NCBI GenBank assembly: GCA_963736455.1
Contig: CAVTON010000001.1
Coordinates: 2,542,001-2,606,000 of the forward strand
Length of the DNA: 64,000 nt
Source of the DNA: DAHUXD01 sp963736455
Lineage (GTDB): Bacteria; Acidobacteriota; Thermoanaerobaculia; UBA5066; Gp7-AA6
Reading direction: 5' to 3'
The notes under the pieces: model-generated
Seen by the model: only the letters and a program-made list of their open reading frames with translations
Databases searched by the model: none
Told to the model about the DNA's origin: nothing
Made by a program: the position numbers and the translations under genes
Shown: in pieces, positions 18,126-27,435 of the stretch
How the letters are laid out: each line of letters starts with the position of its first letter
How positions within the stretch are numbered: the first letter of the stretch is position 1

Positions 18126-19387
18126 GAGGGCCTCGACGGACGGCGCTCTCCGGCCCGATGGGCCGTGACCATCGACCCGTCCTGGAGCTTATCCACGCCG
18201 TCGATCACGACCTCCTCGCCGGCCGAGACGCCGCGGGCCACGACGGCCCGCTGCTCGTTCTGCTGGGGCGTCTCGACCGGGCGCATGGCGACCTTTCCGT
18301 CCGCTCCCACGACGAAAACGACCGGTCCGCGGGTGGTGCGCTGGATCGCCGCCGCCGGCACGACCACGACGTGGGAGAGCGTCTCGATCCGGAGCCTCAC
18401 GTTGACGAACTGGTTCGGAAAGAGGGCTCCGTCGCGGTTGTCGAACTGCGCCTTGAGCCGGACGGTCCCCGTGGCCGGGTCGATCTGGTTGTCGACCGTC
18501 AGCAACTTGCCGTCTTCGATCTTCTTCGTCAGGTCGCGGTCCCAGGCTTCGACCGGCAGCGTGGCGCCTGCGCGAATCTTCGCGAGGACCTCCTGGAGGC
18601 TGTCTTCCGGAAGCGTGAAGAGCACCGCGATCGGATTGAGCTGGGTCAGGACGACGATCCCGCCCGCGTCCGACGCATGCACCATGTTGCCGGGATCGAC
18701 CAGTCGCAGCCCGGTACGGCCCGAAATCGGAGCCGTGATCCGCGAATAAGTCAGGTTGAGCTTTGCCGCGTCGATCGCTCCTTCATCGGTCTGGATCGAC
18801 GCCTCGGCCTGCGCGACGGTCGAAGCCTGCGCGTCGACCTGTTGCTGCGGAATGAGCCCCTGCGCCACGAGGTCCTTGAAGCGGCCGTAGTCGAGGTTCG
18901 CGTTTTTCAACGCGGCCTGGTCCTTGGCGAGTTGTCCCTCGGCCTGGGTCAGCTGGACTTGAAAAGGCCGCGGATCGATCTCGGCGAGAAGGTCTCCCTC
19001 GTGGACGAGCTGGCCCTCTCGGAAGTCGACATGGAGGAGCTGTCCATCCACGCGCGAGCGGACGGTCACAGTCGCGAGCGGCGTGACCGTTCCGAGACCG
19101 GAGAGGTAGACCGGGAAATCCGCAGTTTGAGCGTCGGCGACCACCACCGGGATCGCCGCCCGGGACTTGGCCTTCGCCGCCTTCGCCGCGTCCGACGCCC
19201 GCCCCGAGCGTGAGAGGGCGATCGCGATCCCGACGAGGATGAGCGCCACAACGAAGATCCAGAGGCCGCGATGGCTGCGCCGAGCGGCTTCGGGCGCGGG
19301 CTCGGGTTCCGGCGCCGCTACGGCCGGCCCATCCGAGACCTCGGGCCGGGCGAGAACGGGGTCGGAGTCCGGGCTGTTCAACTTCAT
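18122..19387 (-). CDS. RND periplasmic adaptor (membrane-fusion protein, MdtA-like)
   Basis: 421 residues. An N-terminal membrane anchor lies at about 43-60 (GLWIFVVALILVGIAIAL). The split lipoyl/barrel-sandwich halves are present (VRSRVDGQLLHVDFREGQLV and ITAPISGRTGLRLVDPG) around an alpha-hairpin (about 150-215), then beta-barrel and membrane-proximal domains. Good ribosome site GAGGAGG nine bases before the ATG. First gene of the efflux operon and translationally coupled to the first pump. Confidence 0.9.
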   Translation of the reverse strand: MKLNSPDSDPVLARPEVSDGPAVAAPEPEPAPEAARRSHRGLWIFVVALILVGIAIALSRSGRASDAAKAAKAKSRAAIPVVVADAQTADFPVYLSGLGTVTPLATVTVRSRVDGQLLHVDFREGQLVHEGDLLAEIDPRPFQVQLTQAEGQLAKDQAALKNANLDYGRFKDLVAQGLIPQQQVDAQASTVAQAEASIQTDEGAIDAAKLNLTYSRITAPISGRTGLRLVDPGNMVHASDAGGIVVLTQLNPIAVLFTLPEDSLQEVLAKIRAGATLPVEAWDRDLTKKIEDGKLLTVDNQIDPATGTVRLKAQFDNRDGALFPNQFVNVRLRIETLSHVVVVPAAAIQRTTRGPVVFVVGADGKVAMRPVETPQQNEQRAVVARGVSAGEEVVIDGVDKLQDGSMVTAHRAGERRPSRPS

Positions 19388-19661
19388 CGGCGTCGCCTCC
19401 TCGAGTAAAACCGTCCGGCCCCCGCGTACGTTCCCTGGGAGGGCGCCCCAACCGCCACCTCAGTGCAAACGTCCTGCCGGAACCGTTCATTACATCGAAT
19501 CGGGGCGTCGGCCGCCACAGGGACTCGCGGCGCGGCGCCTTCCGGAACGGGCCGCCGGGACGCGGTCAAGGCCATAATGGAACTGGTGCCATGACGTCAG
19601 CGGCAGCCCGGCCGAATGGAACTGCCGCCGAAGGCTGACCGAACGGAGGCCATTCCCGAGG

Positions 19662-21137
19662 TCAGGAGGCCGTGGAGCCGGCCGGAGCGGGCGAAGTGGC
19701 ACGCCTCGGTGTCGCTTCGGGCTCTCTCATCGCCGACCGCGCGAGCCTCTCCGCGATCCAGCCCGTGTCGGCGACGAGCAGAAGGTCGCAGAGCGCGTGG
19801 TACGCGTAGAGCGCGCGGGACAGATCGGGAGGCGCCTGCGCGAGCGCGCAGACGGCGAAGGCGAGCGCCGCCATCGCGACCATGAGGAGGACGCCCTCCC
19901 GAAAGAGGCGGCCCCGCGCCGTCGCGCGGCGATGCGTCGCGATCGCCGCCGAGGCGTTTGCCCCGAGCAGGAGCGCCATGAAGAGAAGCGGGTGTGCTCC
20001 GAGTGCCCCGCGCGCGCGGCTCCACGCGGAAAAGCGGACCGCCCGCTCGGTTTGCGGGTGCTCGGCCGACCGTTCGAAGTTGCCGTAGGTCGGACGCAGC
20101 GACCACGCGTCGCGCGAGGCTCGCTCGATCCGGCCGGCGAGACGGCTCGTGTGGCGAAGATAGAACCGGACGATCTTCCGGTAACCCACGCGATGGAGAA
20201 GCTCGCGGCGAAAGGCCGGCTGGAGAAGGGGCGAGTCTCTGGCGTACGGATTCGCTCCCGTGAAGCGAACCCAGCCGGGATCCAGGCCGAGCTCGCGGGC
20301 ATCGGCGGCCGGCGCCGGAGAATGCGCCAGGAGCTCGTCGAAGACGATCTGATAGACCATCGCCTCGCGCAGGGTGTACGGAATGCGGCGGCCATACCAC
20401 ACCGCGAAGGCGCAGAGCGCGATCGCGAGCCACGCGGCCGCGTGGCGGAAGGCGCCGCGCAGCGGCACGGCGGCGAGACGCAGGCCGAAGAGCGCGAGGA
20501 GCGGGGCGGCGAGCTTCTCCTGCGGCTTCGAGCCGACGAAGAGGAGGGCGCTGCCGAAGTAGAGAAGAAGCAAGCCGCCCCCGAGCCGGCCGCGGTTCGT
20601 CGCCTCCGCCGCCGCGGCCGCCGTGCCCATCAGGAAGACGAGCGAGGCGGCCTGGCTGTAGAAGGAGTTCAGAGGCGCGGCATAGCCGACGTCCGTAAAG
20701 ACGAAGACGAGCAGGACCGCGACGAGAGCCTGCGTCGGGAACGCGAGGCCGCGGCAGGCCCGGACGAGGCCTCCGAGCGCGAGCAGCAGCAGCGCGGCGT
20801 GAATCGCGCCGAGGATCCGGAGGTCGAAGAGCGGAGACCTCGAGAAGGCGGCGTGGAGGTACCGGGCGGCGAAGGCGAGGAGCGTCTCGGAGGTGAGGTA
20901 GCCGCCGCGGAACCATCCCGGCGCCACCACGGCGTAGTGCGTGCGCAGAAACGAGAAATAGCGCTCGCCCGGGTCCGCGGTCGTGTGCTGGAACCCGGCA
21001 TAGCCGATGACGCGCTCGTAGTCGCCGTTGTCCGCGAGGCCGACGACGGGTGAGACGAGAAGCTGCGAGGCCAGGATCCCGGCGGCCGCGGCGAGCGCCG
21101 CCGCAACGAGCAGGGCGTTGACCCGGCTAGGCGACAT
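19662..21137 (-). CDS. Polytopic membrane protein, possible glycan/glycosyltransferase type
   Basis: 491 residues from the ATG at 21137, which lies 11 bp inside the end of the HD gene. About ten membrane segments alternate with short loops. After the first helix there is an acidic loop (LADNGDYERVIGYAGF), as in polyprenyl-phosphate-dependent GT-C glycosyltransferases, where a first-loop Asp is catalytic. That assignment is by layout only. Fourth gene of the leftward DUF2059/FAD/HD unit. Confidence 0.65.
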   Translation of the reverse strand: MSPSRVNALLVAAALAAAAGILASQLLVSPVVGLADNGDYERVIGYAGFQHTTADPGERYFSFLRTHYAVVAPGWFRGGYLTSETLLAFAARYLHAAFSRSPLFDLRILGAIHAALLLLALGGLVRACRGLAFPTQALVAVLLVFVFTDVGYAAPLNSFYSQAASLVFLMGTAAAAAEATNRGRLGGGLLLLYFGSALLFVGSKPQEKLAAPLLALFGLRLAAVPLRGAFRHAAAWLAIALCAFAVWYGRRIPYTLREAMVYQIVFDELLAHSPAPAADARELGLDPGWVRFTGANPYARDSPLLQPAFRRELLHRVGYRKIVRFYLRHTSRLAGRIERASRDAWSLRPTYGNFERSAEHPQTERAVRFSAWSRARGALGAHPLLFMALLLGANASAAIATHRRATARGRLFREGVLLMVAMAALAFAVCALAQAPPDLSRALYAYHALCDLLLVADTGWIAERLARSAMREPEATPRRATSPAPAGSTAS

Positions 21138-21711
21138 CGCTCTCGGAGAGAGCGTCGACGACGTCGGCCGGAATGCCGAGCGCGCTCGCGGCGAGCCGCA
21201 GGTCCTGGTGGATCTCGGTCCATGCCGCGACCTCGACTCGTCCGCCGGCATCCCGGATCATGCGGGCGCCGATCTCGCCGTGGGTCAGGTACGCGCCGAC
21301 CCGCCTCCGGAAGCCGGGCGCTCCCGAGGCCCACCGCCGGGCCGTCGTCCTTGTGACGATCCGGCCGGCGATGGCGGCCGCGGCCCGCCCGGGCATCGAG
21401 AGCCGGGCCTCGACTTTTCCGACGTCGTGCATGAGGGCCGCGCCCAGCCAGCGGGCGTCGCCGGCGTGAACGGTTGAGGCGAGCCGCCGCTCGACCCTCC
21501 GCGCGACCCGCACGACGTGATCCTGGTCGAAGGCGGACTGACGGATCCAGAGATCGAGCTCGGGCCCGGTCAGGATCGACCTGACCCAGGCGCGATCCGC
21601 TTGGCGGCTGCGAGGCGGTCCGGCCGCGACGAGCGCGCGCCGCAGGAGCTCTTTCCACGTCGCGCGAGGCAGCGGGCGCGCGGAGTCTCGGGCCTCTCCG
21701 AGTCCGGCCAT
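21127..21711 (-). CDS. HD-domain phosphohydrolase-like protein
   Basis: 194 residues. The metal-binding HD pattern is visible: His in QDHVVRVARRV, the HD pair in LMHDVGK, then YLTHGEIGARMI and EIHQD. This class hydrolyses phosphate esters, often nucleotides. The ATG at 21711 shares one base with the stop of the FAD gene (TGATG), and the stop (TAG, 21127-21129) overlaps the start region of the membrane-protein gene. The substrate is unknown. Confidence 0.8.
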   Translation of the reverse strand: MAGLGEARDSARPLPRATWKELLRRALVAAGPPRSRQADRAWVRSILTGPELDLWIRQSAFDQDHVVRVARRVERRLASTVHAGDARWLGAALMHDVGKVEARLSMPGRAAAAIAGRIVTRTTARRWASGAPGFRRRVGAYLTHGEIGARMIRDAGGRVEVAAWTEIHQDLRLAASALGIPADVVDALSESDVA

Positions 21712-23063
21712 CACGCCGAGTGAGCCCGAGCCTCGCGGGCGATCGACCGCACGTAGTCCCTCCCGAACCGAAGCTGGTCGTGGAGATGGCTGTACACGAA
21801 CCGGCCCGCCCGGCCGACCGTCTCGAGGTTGTCGATCGGCGCGAGGGCGTCGCCGACCGCGGCGACGTCCCGCTCGTAGCCGCTGGCGTAGACGGGGTAC
21901 GCGTTCGGAATGAAGTGGAGCCGCGACTCGACGACGTCCCGAGGCTCGATCAGCCGAAGGGCCGACAGCTCGTGGACGACTCGCTCGGCGAAGGCATCGG
22001 CCGGGAGGCGCTCGATCGCATCGCCCGAAAAGCACGGCGCCTCCACCACGAGCGAGGTCTCGCCCTCCGGCGCCATCGCCGCGGAACGGTTGCGCGGTTC
22101 GTAGATCCGGCTGATGCAGAAGGCCGGGTCGGGGATGTAGATCGAGGCCTTGTCCGAGATGCCCTTCGAGGCGAGCCTCAGGAACAGGAGTCGCACGTGC
22201 CGGAATCGCAGGCGCGCCGCCGCCTCCCGCGCGGATTCGGGCAGCGCGTCGCCGAGCAGCTTCACGAGAAGCGGCAGCGGGAGCGTCGAGACCACCCGGT
22301 CGGGCACCTCCGCCGGCGGCCCGGCCGCGAAGTGGATGCGGCGGACCGCGCCGCCGGCGCACTCGAGCCCGGCCACGTCGCAGCCCGTCCGGAGCGACTC
22401 GGGCGGAAGCGTGGCGACCAGCGCATCGACGATCTGGCCGTAGCCGAGGCGCGGATACAGGAAGCTTCCGTCGATGTGCTCGGTCTTCGCCCCGGGGAAC
22501 ACGAGCTCGTACAGGAGCGAGCGCAGCGTCATTCCCTGGAGCCGCCGCGTGGCGACGTCCGGAGACAGCTCGGCCGTCGGAAGTCCCCAGAGCTTCGACG
22601 AGTAGTTCAGCAGGATGCGCCGCGCGAGCGTTCGCCCGAACCGGCGCACCGCGAAGTCCTCGAAGCTGACGAGCGGTCCGCGCCGCCGGAGGGTCGAGCG
22701 GAGCAGGTCGAAGCAGATCCGGCTGGCCTCGCGAAAGCCATAGGCGAACATGACGTTGAGCGGGGTCGGCGGAAAGTCGATGAACCGCCCTTCGTCCCGG
22801 ATGGCGCTCGGGGCTTTCACGCGGACGAGCTCGTCTCCCATCAGGTCGAGCAGGTCGCGCGTGATCTCCGGGTCCCGATCGTGGAAGCGGTGCGCACCGC
22901 GGTCGTAGGAGTGGGCGCCGCAGTGGAGGGTCCGGCACATGCCCCCGAGCTCGCCGGCGGCCTCGTACAGCGTGAAGGGCAGCTTCGCCCGCTGCGCGTA
23001 GTACGCGACGCCGAGGCCGGCGGGTCCTCCGCCGAGGATGGCGATGTCGAGTGCCGGCGGGTA
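21711..23063 (-). CDS. FAD-dependent amine oxidase/protoporphyrinogen oxidase-like protein (start unresolved)
   Basis: The open frame begins with a dinucleotide-binding motif, LDIAILGGGPAGLG, followed by the typical LYEAAGELGG. The FAD flavoprotein fold continues to about residue 445 and ends in a C-terminal FAD-contact segment (APIDNLETVGRAGRF). There is no ATG, GTG or TTG between the in-frame stop at 23064-23066 and the GxGxxG motif. The first ordinary start (ATG, 22940) would delete the Rossmann motif. A one-base indel relative to the GTG nearby at 23065-23067, or a rare start codon, would explain this. The substrate is unknown; UDP-galactopyranose-mutase-like or protoporphyrinogen-oxidase-like chemistry is possible. 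Confidence 0.75.
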   Translation of the reverse strand, partial: YPPALDIAILGGGPAGLGVAYYAQRAKLPFTLYEAAGELGGMCRTLHCGAHSYDRGAHRFHDRDPEITRDLLDLMGDELVRVKAPSAIRDEGRFIDFPPTPLNVMFAYGFREASRICFDLLRSTLRRRGPLVSFEDFAVRRFGRTLARRILLNYSSKLWGLPTAELSPDVATRRLQGMTLRSLLYELVFPGAKTEHIDGSFLYPRLGYGQIVDALVATLPPESLRTGCDVAGLECAGGAVRRIHFAAGPPAEVPDRVVSTLPLPLLVKLLGDALPESAREAAARLRFRHVRLLFLRLASKGISDKASIYIPDPAFCISRIYEPRNRSAAMAPEGETSLVVEAPCFSGDAIERLPADAFAERVVHELSALRLIEPRDVVESRLHFIPNAYPVYASGYERDVAAVGDALAPIDNLETVGRAGRFVYSHLHDQLRFGRDYVRSIAREARAHSA

Positions 23064-23100
23064 TCACGCCGGTAGGATAAGGCGGCCGAAGGACGTACCT

Positions 23101-23574
23101 CTAGCGCCGGCTCTTCGTCGAGGTGGTCTTGCGCTTGCCGAGGGCTTCCTCGAGCTTCGCCCGGTTCTCTTCCATGACGACGGCGCTCAGGTTGGCCCCG
23201 TGCTGGACGAGGCCGGGCATCTGCGCGGCCACCTTCTGTCCGGTCGGCGTCTTCAAGAACGCGATGATGTCCTTGAGCTCCTTGTCCGTGAAGGTCGAGG
23301 CGTAGTACCGGGCCATGTCGTCTTCGAAGTGGCTCGAGGCCATGCTCGCCTCCAGCCACGAGCGGATGATCCCCTCGTAGGGCGCCACCTTCGAGTCGCG
23401 GCCCGCGATGCTCGCCACGGCCTCGAGCGTCTGGAGCGTGAGCTTGTCTCCGCCGAGGAGGCGATAGAGCTCGCGGGCTTGCGGGTTGGGAGGAGGGCTC
23501 TGTTCGGCCACGAAGGCGGACGGAGCGAGGATCGCGGCCGCGAGAACGATCAGGATGTAGCGAAGGCCTCTCAT
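23101..23574 (-). CDS. Secreted DUF2059-type protein
   Basis: 157 residues. A signal peptide (ILIVLAAAILAPSAFVA) precedes a helical DUF2059-like domain with the motif YYASTFTDKELKDIIAFLKTP-TGQK. Family members are periplasmic and of unknown function. ATG with AAAGGGAA upstream. It lies 37 bp before the FAD gene and probably leads that operon. Confidence 0.8.
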   Translation of the reverse strand: MRGLRYILIVLAAAILAPSAFVAEQSPPPNPQARELYRLLGGDKLTLQTLEAVASIAGRDSKVAPYEGIIRSWLEASMASSHFEDDMARYYASTFTDKELKDIIAFLKTPTGQKVAAQMPGLVQHGANLSAVVMEENRAKLEEALGKRKTTSTKSRR

Positions 23575-23765
23575 GGGTTCCCTTTCTGTCGGGCGATCTC
23601 CGCCGTCGAAGCGGCGCCGCCGCGATGTTACCGCCTCGCGCGAAGCGGGGAAAATCGCCGCCTGGGCAGCGACCCCGCCGATTCGTCATACGGAGGCCCG
23701 AAGGACATCGTCCATGGCCGCCCTTCGTTGCGAGGCCGGCGAGGTCTCGACTACGCTGTCACGCC

Positions 23766-24269
23766 GTGAGCACGGGCGCGTCGGATCCGGTCGAAACGGA
23801 CCTGCGAAGGACCGTCGAGGACGCCGCGCGCGCCCTTCTCGCGTTCGGCGACGCGAAGGCCTCGCAGAAGCCGGCGCCGGGAAAGTGGTCCCCCAAGGAG
23901 ATCCTCGGCCATCTCGTCGATTCCGCCTCCCACAACCATCAGCGCTTCGTCCGCGCGCAGTTCACGGAGGACCTCGTCTTTCCGGGCTACGAGCAGGAGC
24001 GGTGGGTCTCGGCGCAGAACTATCAGGGCGCGCCGTGGACGGAGCTCGTCGCCCTCTGGCGCTCCTACAACCTGCACCTCTCGCGCGTGATCGCCGGGAT
24101 TCCGGCGCCGGCGCGGGGGGCTTTGCGCCATCGCCACAACCTGGACGAGATCGCCTGGAAGACGATCCCGGCGGGGCAGCCCGCGACGCTCGAATATTTC
24201 CTGCGCGACTACGTGGAGCACCTCAAGCATCATGTCGCGCAGGCGTTCCGGGCTCTCGAGTCCCGCTGA
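23766..24269 (+). CDS. DinB-family protein
   Basis: 167 residues from a GTG at 23766. It is a four-helix DinB/YfiT-type domain: WSPKEILGHLVDSASHNHQRF supplies the first metal His, and YVEHLKHHV supplies the last two. The family binds divalent metal and includes bacillithiol/mycothiol S-transferases and stress proteins. No clear ribosome site precedes the GTG, so the start is uncertain. Divergent from the DUF2059 gene. Confidence 0.8.
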   Translation: MSTGASDPVETDLRRTVEDAARALLAFGDAKASQKPAPGKWSPKEILGHLVDSASHNHQRFVRAQFTEDLVFPGYEQERWVSAQNYQGAPWTELVALWRSYNLHLSRVIAGIPAPARGALRHRHNLDEIAWKTIPAGQPATLEYFLRDYVEHLKHHVAQAFRALESR

Positions 24270-24287
24270 CGCGCCGCCCCGGCGGAA

Positions 24288-24995
24288 TTACGGCAGCGAC
24301 TGCGCCGAGAGAAATTTCCAGGCATCGCGCGTGATGCGCTCGGCGAAGGCGTCGAAGTCGTGGTCGTGTCCGGCGAGCTCCTCGTACTCGACGGGGAATC
24401 CCTCGCGCCGGAGCAGCTCCTGCGTCTTTCGCGCCGACTGGACCGTCCGCGGCGCGTCGCGGTCTCCGACGAAGATCGCGATGGGGATCTTGCGCCGCGC
24501 GTGGGCGAGGATGCCCGCGTAGTCGTCCGAGATTCCCGCGGCGTGCACGGCGACGGCCGCGAAGTACTCGGACTCGAACATCGCCGCGTCGTACGCGAGG
24601 TAGCCGCCCATGGAGTGCCCGAATACGTAGATCCGCCGGGGGTCGATCTTCGCGGCGGTCTTCGCGTCCTCCAGGATGCAGCGGAAGACGGCGGGAGCGA
24701 TTTCCTCGAAGGCCGCGTCGCGAGGCAGCTCCGGAGCGACGAGGACGATGCCGTGGTTCGCGGCAAAGCCCATCCAGAGCGGAAGCAGATCCGCCGCGTG
24801 CCCGCCGGCGCCGTGAAGGAGCAGCAGGGCGGGCTTCGGCGCGTTTCCGAGCGGCGAGGTGAGGAGGTAATGCCGCGTCGTTCCTTCGCACCGGACCGAG
24901 CGGAGCGTCTGCGCGGGAACGCGGACCGCGAAGGCGAGGAGCAGCCCGCCGAAAACGAGCGCGAACGCTGGCAAACGACGACGTGCTACGGGCAA
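24288..24995 (-). CDS. Secreted alpha/beta hydrolase (PHB-depolymerase/feruloyl-esterase-like)
   Basis: 235 residues. A signal peptide (FALVFGGLLLAFAVRVPAQ) precedes an alpha/beta hydrolase fold. The oxyanion strand LLLLHGAGGH, nucleophile elbow FGHSMGG, acid in FVGDRDAP and the His of AGHDHDF are visible. The most likely start is a TTG at 24995, overlapping the end of the preceding gene by 10 bp; a second TTG at 24974 is possible. Probably co-transcribed with the large secreted protein upstream. Substrate unknown. Confidence 0.75.
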   Translation of the reverse strand: MPVARRRLPAFALVFGGLLLAFAVRVPAQTLRSVRCEGTTRHYLLTSPLGNAPKPALLLLHGAGGHAADLLPLWMGFAANHGIVLVAPELPRDAAFEEIAPAVFRCILEDAKTAAKIDPRRIYVFGHSMGGYLAYDAAMFESEYFAAVAVHAAGISDDYAGILAHARRKIPIAIFVGDRDAPRTVQSARKTQELLRREGFPVEYEELAGHDHDFDAFAERITRDAWKFLSAQSLP

Positions 24996-26971
24996 GGCAG
25001 CGCAGCCGTGTCCTGGATCGGCGTGAATGGAGTTCCGAGGTCGTTGGTGTAGATCGCTCGGGCGCCGCTCCGCGTGTCGGTGACCGAGAGAGTGACCTGC
25101 AGGTTCGTCAGTCCGCCCGCGAAGACCCACTGGTGGCCGTTCACACCGCAGCCGTCGAGGACCTTGGCCACGATTTCGATGTTCGCGGCATCGAAGAACC
25201 AGAAGTAGCCGGTGTCGTCGGTGATCGGCGTCGCCATCCCGGCGCCGGAGGAGCCGTCGCTCTTCTGCCAGCTCGCGGTGGCGCGGAACCGGCCGTTGCC
25301 GAGGCAGAGCGAGGAGAGATCGGCAACGCACGAACCCGCGGCCAGGTCCGCCGAAGTCTCGCCGACCCAGGTGCGCCACACGTTGCGCGGTCCGGCGTAC
25401 TCGCCGATCACCCAGACTCTGCCCGGGTCGGCGGGATCCGCGGCGGCGCCGAAAAAATCGCCCCAGCGATTGACGAGCTCGGTGTTGCCGATCGGGTGAA
25501 CGTACGTCGCCTCGCCGTCCTTCAAGATCGTGCTCGGCTCGAGCGCCGGGTCCGCCAGAGTGCGTGCCGTCAGCCCGACCCCGGCGTACTCGTCGACGCA
25601 GCTTCGTCCGAAGACCATCGTGAGGTCGTCTCCGGCATCCACGGCGACGGACGGGTAGTAATACCAGCAACCCTCCGAGCCGAACGCCTCCTCCCCGACG
25701 ACGGCGCCGGACGCGGCCCGGATGCGCGAATAGCGGGCGCGGCTGGTGATCCCCCCGTGATCGGCCACGGTGTCGGAGAGCCAGACGTCTCCGTTCCGAT
25801 AGACGGCGGAGGTGACGCTGCCGGACCCGGTGTGGATGAGACAGGGAGTCGGACATCCCGCCGTGCCGGGCGAGCCGCCCTTCTGATTCGCGCCGGGCGG
25901 CGACAGCGTGGCCGTGACGGGAACGTCGACGGCGGACAACGACGGCGAGCCCGTTCCCGCGCCGGCGAGGCTCCAGAGCGTCACGAAGGTCCTCGTCTCG
26001 AAAGGACTGTTGCTCACGAGGTACTCGACCGCCGGACCGCCGAACGTCGTCACCGGTCGGACCGAATGGACCCTCGTCCCGGGCGAGGCCGGATCCTCCA
26101 GGCCCCAGAAGTCGGTCCAGGCCGGATTGGGATCGCCGGCATAGAACGCGTCCTTATCGAGGACTCGGACCTTCGCGTAGTCGAACTCCTCGTCGGCGTA
26201 GCGATACTGATTCGTCGCGACGTAGATCGCGGCGTCATCGAAGCCGAGCGCGGGGAAGTCCGAGAAGTTTCCGGAGGGCGTCGATCCGTTGACGTCGCCC
26301 TTCAGGATCCAGGAGTACCAGGGCGCCGTCGGATCGCTCGAGCTCGACACGGAGAGCAGGAGAAAGGACTCCGACGTCGTGTCGGTCGCGGAATAGAGAA
26401 GGATCCATCGGCCGCGGAAATGGTCGTAGGCGACCTGCGGGTCGTAGGGGAGCAGCGCGCCGTTGGGGGCCTGCTTCAGCTGCGGCAGAAACCAGCCGAA
26501 GGCGGTCGTCTCGAACAGCTTCGTGCCGGTCTTCGTGTAGATGGCCCACGAGCTGTTGACGGCGACGACGACGTGGTGTGGGCCGGCGGCGACGATCGGA
26601 TCGGGAGGGCTCACGCCCTCGTCGGAGAGCGCCGGAAAACCGGCCAGGATCGGGGCCGTCTTCGAGCGCAGAACACTCCCACGCTCGACCGAGCGGGCCG
26701 GATCGTCACGCTCGTTCGCGCCCCGGGCGGCCCGGGGGGCGATGAAATTCCCGCGATCCGGCAGGTCCTCGACTTCGTGCTCGCTCCGGCGGCCAGCCTG
26801 GAGCGGAGCAGCCTTCGTGCGCCCGCTCGCCGCGAGCTCCGAGGGGCGCGTCGCGCTGAATTGCTCGGCGCCGCCGGAGGCGGGACCGGAGGCTCGTGGT
26901 CCGGCGCCGAGCAGAGGGAGCGGGACGACGGTAAGGAGCCCGAGTATTCCGACCGCGTGCCGCGTGACCAT
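24986..26971 (-). CDS. Large secreted propeller-like protein with recurrent C-terminal domain
   Basis: 661 residues. A signal peptide (GILGLLTVVPLPLLGAG) is followed by a beta-rich region with propeller-like repeats (about 110-530). A compact Cys-containing C-terminal domain (about 545-661) ends in DTAALPCP. That domain, with the signatures LCLGNGRFRATASW, DTGYFWFFDAANIE and WVFAGGLTNLQV, recurs in two unrelated proteins of the nearby island (34334-35113 and 35221-36645). I know of no named family for it. Stop TAG at 24986-24988. Confidence 0.8.
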   Translation of the reverse strand: MVTRHAVGILGLLTVVPLPLLGAGPRASGPASGGAEQFSATRPSELAASGRTKAAPLQAGRRSEHEVEDLPDRGNFIAPRAARGANERDDPARSVERGSVLRSKTAPILAGFPALSDEGVSPPDPIVAAGPHHVVVAVNSSWAIYTKTGTKLFETTAFGWFLPQLKQAPNGALLPYDPQVAYDHFRGRWILLYSATDTTSESFLLLSVSSSSDPTAPWYSWILKGDVNGSTPSGNFSDFPALGFDDAAIYVATNQYRYADEEFDYAKVRVLDKDAFYAGDPNPAWTDFWGLEDPASPGTRVHSVRPVTTFGGPAVEYLVSNSPFETRTFVTLWSLAGAGTGSPSLSAVDVPVTATLSPPGANQKGGSPGTAGCPTPCLIHTGSGSVTSAVYRNGDVWLSDTVADHGGITSRARYSRIRAASGAVVGEEAFGSEGCWYYYPSVAVDAGDDLTMVFGRSCVDEYAGVGLTARTLADPALEPSTILKDGEATYVHPIGNTELVNRWGDFFGAAADPADPGRVWVIGEYAGPRNVWRTWVGETSADLAAGSCVADLSSLCLGNGRFRATASWQKSDGSSGAGMATPITDDTGYFWFFDAANIEIVAKVLDGCGVNGHQWVFAGGLTNLQVTLSVTDTRSGARAIYTNDLGTPFTPIQDTAALPCP

Positions 26972-27018
26972 CGGACCCGATGATCATACGTTCTCGAGAC
27001 CGGCCTCCGTGTCGCCAC

Positions 27019-27435
27019 TCACCGGCGCGAGTACTCGCCCCGGTATTCGGTGACCCAGTGGTTTCCGCCGTCGTCGGACTTCTCCCAAACCTGTTCGACG
27101 CGATCCGGAGACGACCGGACGATTCGAACCCGGCGGCGCACGGTTCCGCTCGAGCCCGTCGAGACGTCGGCGTCGAAGCGCGCCTCGCCGTCGGCGACCG
27201 TCCCTTCGAGAACGTGCAGGCCGCCGGCGCTGTTGGCGACGAAGCCGCGCCAGACCCCCCGCGGCGCATCGAAGGCGAACACGTTCTCACCCTCGAGACT
27301 CCCGTTGGCCCACTCCTCGATGACGACGCAATGTCCGAGCGCCGCGTGGACGCGGCTCGTGCCGGCGTTTCCGCCGGGCGATTTCACGGTCCATTCGCCG
27401 AGCCAGAAGTCGAGACCGCGCCGGTGCGCGCAGCG
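27019..27435 (-). pseudogene. DUF1579-like gene lacking its 5' end
   Basis: The open frame contains DFWLGEWTV, then CVVIEEW, GVWRGFVANSAGG and RVEQVWEKSDDG. This is the order seen in DUF1579-type proteins, which normally have a signal peptide or further sequence before the WLGEW motif. Here the frame begins only seven codons before that motif, directly after a TGA (27436-27438) inside the repeat cluster. The only start codons (GTG at 27387) lie after the motif. The gene has probably lost its promoter and 5' end to the repeats. Confidence 0.6.
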
